A program made the translations under genes and the position numbers. Positions 62,112 to 64,000 of a stretch of 64,000 nt of DNA are shown here, in pieces; positions within the stretch are counted from its first letter, which is position 1; each line of letters opens with the position of its first letter. Below the pieces are notes generated by a model. It made no database searches, was not told where the DNA came from, and saw only the letters and a program-made list of their open reading frames with translations. The stretch is from Lutibacter oceani (GTDB taxonomy: Bacteria > Bacteroidota > Bacteroidia > Flavobacteriales > Flavobacteriaceae), in NCBI RefSeq assembly GCF_003384935.1, contig NZ_QTTQ01000010.1, positions 124,001-188,000 of the forward strand. Direction: 5' to 3'.

Positions 62112-62558
62112 TTATTTCATTAATAATTTTTGTTTTTTATCTAATTTCATTATAAACAAAACTAATTCAAATACTTGCTGTTTTATGTATTTAAAATTTT
62201 GTATATAATTTTTTACTTCATTTAATAAAAGTTCATGTGTTTTTCTAAAATCATTCTCTTTTTTTAAATAAATATTTTCAAGAAGCAAAGCTAAATTCAT
62301 TCTATGGTCTTTTATAGATTTTTTCAACTCACTTCCTAATTTACTTTCGTGAGCTATACCATTTAAAAACAGTTTTGCTTTATTAAAATTGTCAGTTTCA
62401 CATAAACCTATAATATAATCTGTAAGTAATTCATTTAAAAATTCTTGCTCTATTTTTATGAATTCAATTTCTGATAGCCAATCGTTTGTTTCATTTTGTA
62501 GCTGTTCAATACTACTATTGTAAAATGACTTGTTTTGTTTTGGGATAATTTGTTTCAT
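62112..62558 (-). CDS. Hypothetical helical protein
   Basis: 148 residues, no signal or membrane helix. The whole chain is rich in Leu, Lys, Glu and Ile with heptad-like spacing (EFIKIEQEFLNELLTDYIIG, then LALLLENIYLKKENDFRKTHELLLNEV) and is probably an antiparallel helical bundle. I do not recognise the family. It lies between the tandem RNA units and the response regulator-CRP fusion, all on the minus strand, which suggests a linked regulatory role but does not prove it. A 5' leader hairpin precedes it. Confidence 0.5.
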   Translation of the reverse strand: MKQIIPKQNKSFYNSSIEQLQNETNDWLSEIEFIKIEQEFLNELLTDYIIGLCETDNFNKAKLFLNGIAHESKLGSELKKSIKDHRMNLALLLENIYLKKENDFRKTHELLLNEVKNYIQNFKYIKQQVFELVLFIMKLDKKQKLLMK

Positions 62559-62964
62559 AATTCATTAATTTTAAGAGTTTAAAGAATCCGAAAGGTTTAT
62601 TTTCAGAACCCTTCGGATTCATTAAAGAAGATTAGTTAACTTGAATTACTTTTTTTGTGCCTTGTAGGTTTTCAAAACATTTAATCCAAAAACATCTAAA
62701 TTTTTTGAGATACACAATCAATTCTCCATATTCACTCTCACCCTAATGTTCCAACTAAAATAAATACTTTTTGGTAAAGTATTTATTACTAATGGAGTTT
62801 TAAAATTCGAGCTATAAAACCTTCTTCTTTTTCTTTTTACAAACCTTACTTAAGTAAAACCTATAATTGAACTTAATTTATGATACTAAAGTAGTTTAGC
62901 GAATAACTAATTGCAATGACCACAATCATTTTTTAGACTGATTGTAATCATATTTAATAAATAA
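62559..62964 (-). other. Long leader region with hairpins upstream of the helical protein gene
   Basis: About 406 bases without a gene. It holds three inverted repeats: GAATCCGAAAGGTT/AACCCTTCGGATTC at 62584-62620, AAATACTTT/AAAGTATTT at 62762-62784, and ACAATCA/TGATTGT at 62922-62945. The last has two G-U pairs only on the minus strand and lies 20 bases after the response regulator stop codon. A stretch ATTAGGGTGA (minus strand) resembles the ATTGGGGTGA loop of the tandem RNA units, without its stem. Confidence 0.4.
62584..62620 (-). promoter_or_regulatory. Leader hairpin upstream of the helical protein gene
   Basis: A 14-bp stem with a 9-base loop. The single non-pair on the plus strand (A with C) becomes G-U on the minus strand. 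It ends 26 bases before the start codon and has no U run, so attenuation or protein binding is more likely than termination. Confidence 0.4.
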
Positions 62965-63999
62965 TTATTGAATTTTTTGAAGCTTGTGCTTATTAATTAC
63001 TTTAATCGTTTTTGGAGTTATATCAATCAATTTTTCTTCTTTAAAATCAGATAGCGTTCTTATAAGTGTTTCTTTAGCTATACCTATGGAACTAGCTAAA
63101 TTACTGCGACTTATGGTTAGTTCGTTATCAAGTTTTAAAGGATATTTTTTTAATAAATCTAAAATTGTTGTAGCTGTTTTTTTTCTAACAGAATCATAAG
63201 CCAGTAATAAACATTTCTCATTTGCACCAATTAAATTTTCTGCCAGTAAATCAATAAAATTATAAATAACATGGGGATTGTTGTTTATTATAGCACTTAT
63301 TTCGTCTTTACTAATTTTGTATAATTGGGTACTAGTAATTGCTTTTGAATTTTCAAAGTGAGGCATTTTTTTAACAAAAGATAAATACCCAAAATACTGT
63401 TTATCTTTATAGTACCCGGTAATATATTCTTTTCCTAATTCATTTATTTTGTATGTTTTAACCGCACCTTTTTTAATTAAAAATATAAAGTTACTTTGGT
63501 TGTCTTCGCAATAAATGGTTTCGTTTATTTTATATTTAAATACTTTTTTTTGCTTTAAAAAAGTATCAAAGTTTTTAATATTTTTAAAAATTGGAGTTTG
63601 AGAGTTCAATTTTTCAGGTTCAAATTGTTTTTTGTTTTCAAACACTTCAACTCTTTTTATTCTACTTTCAATAGCTCTTAAAAGTTCAGATTCTTCAAAA
63701 GGTTTGCATATATAATCATCAGCTCCAAACTCCATTCCTTTTCTTAAATCGTCATGATGCGTTTTAGCTGTTAAAAAAATAAATGGGATTTGCTTTAGCT
63801 TTGGGTTTTTAGAAATAATTTGAAGTACTCCGTACCCATCTAAAACAGGCATTAAAATATCGCAAATAATAATATCAGGTAAAAAGGATGATGCCAAAGT
63901 AATTCCCTTTTTACCATTTTCTGCGGTTTTAACACGGTAATTTGCAAGTTCTAATATTTCAGCAGTATTTTCCCTTACAATTTTATCATCTTCAATTAA
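62965..63999 (-). CDS. Response regulator fused to CRP/FNR-type regulator, 5' end outside window
   Basis: The gene runs off the right edge. In frame beyond the TTG at 63897 the chain continues LIEDDKIVRENTAEILELAN, so the receiver domain is complete apart from its first few residues and the TTG is not the start. The phospho-acceptor Asp lies in IIICDILMPVLDG and Lys in YICKPFEE. A cNMP-binding-like beta roll and a Crp-type helix-turn-helix (TISRSNLASSIGIAKETLIR) follow. Signals probably come from a histidine kinase upstream. Three inverted repeats lie downstream, one of them TGATTGT-like and similar in length to CRP/FNR operators. Confidence 0.85.
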   Translation of the reverse strand, partial: LIEDDKIVRENTAEILELANYRVKTAENGKKGITLASSFLPDIIICDILMPVLDGYGVLQIISKNPKLKQIPFIFLTAKTHHDDLRKGMEFGADDYICKPFEESELLRAIESRIKRVEVFENKKQFEPEKLNSQTPIFKNIKNFDTFLKQKKVFKYKINETIYCEDNQSNFIFLIKKGAVKTYKINELGKEYITGYYKDKQYFGYLSFVKKMPHFENSKAITSTQLYKISKDEISAIINNNPHVIYNFIDLLAENLIGANEKCLLLAYDSVRKKTATTILDLLKKYPLKLDNELTISRSNLASSIGIAKETLIRTLSDFKEEKLIDITPKTIKVINKHKLQKIQ

Positions 64000-64000
64000 C

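Noticed and set aside
63000-63897. TTG at 63897 as start of the response regulator
   Set aside because: The frame continues to the window edge with a normal receiver-domain N terminus, so TTG is internal.
1-64000. rRNA, tRNA, CRISPR arrays, transposases, integrases
   Set aside because: None could be recognised by motif, repeat-spacer pattern or cloverleaf in any gap.

Overview
The window is AT-rich and comes from a member of the Bacteroidetes, most likely family Flavobacteriaceae. Evidence for this includes the LpxC-FabZ fusion, a PorX-type response regulator of the type IX secretion system, bacillithiol BshA, a two-gene-style transketolase, DUF3810 and OstA-like proteins, TAnnTTTG -7 promoter boxes and near absence of Shine-Dalgarno sequences. 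The genus cannot be fixed from the sequence. No rRNA, tRNA, CRISPR array, transposase or integrase was seen. Most of the window is dense housekeeping sequence.

Layout. 1-5.7 kb: the edge of a Sir2 gene, trmH, a small membrane protein, then a minus-strand porX-tsaE-ald operon and an HD phosphohydrolase. 5.7-11.4 kb: a plus-strand lipid A operon (lpxD, lpxC-fabZ, lpxA, efp, a second lpxD) followed by sucD and a strong terminator. 11.5-15.1 kb: a TlpA-like thioredoxin, then two lipoproteins, an ECF sigma factor and a membrane-anchored beta-barrel protein. This operon is bracketed by two copies of a putative ECF promoter. 15.1-15.7 kb: a gap holding a candidate small RNA and a 40-residue gene. 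15.7-30.4 kb, minus strand: class III aminotransferase, OstA-like, purA, fur, relA/spoT, a Ste24-type protease, a second SpoU methyltransferase, a palindromic repeat, two amidohydrolase proteins and a DUF3810 protein. 30.6-43.9 kb: dnaB, transketolase N-half, bshA, aroB, proline dehydrogenase, 3-hydroxybutyryl-CoA dehydrogenase, PhzF, Gfo/Idh, pcm, PagL-like deacylase, KdsC-like phosphatase and a DUF2520 protein. 44-50.6 kb: pyruvate phosphate dikinase and an exporter set (two permeases and an adaptor) without its ATPase.

The main accessory patch is 50.6-56.2 kb. It has a MutY/MIG-like mismatch glycosylase, a 1262-residue membrane-embedded KAP/YobI-type P-loop NTPase, and long non-coding flanks that share a short repeated word. 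From 56.2 to 61.4 kb the content is ordinary: Dabb protein, Bcr/CflA transporter, thioredoxin, CPXCG protein, TauE, OmpA and lipocalin lipoproteins, and an RluA-family pseudouridine synthase.

The most novel signal is at 61.39-61.89 kb. Two tandem copies of a unit of about 240 bp keep three hairpins while their stems change in a compensatory way. Every non-Watson-Crick position becomes a G-U pair if the minus strand is transcribed. This looks like an undescribed tandem structured RNA downstream of a helical protein of unknown function and a response regulator-CRP fusion that runs off the right edge.
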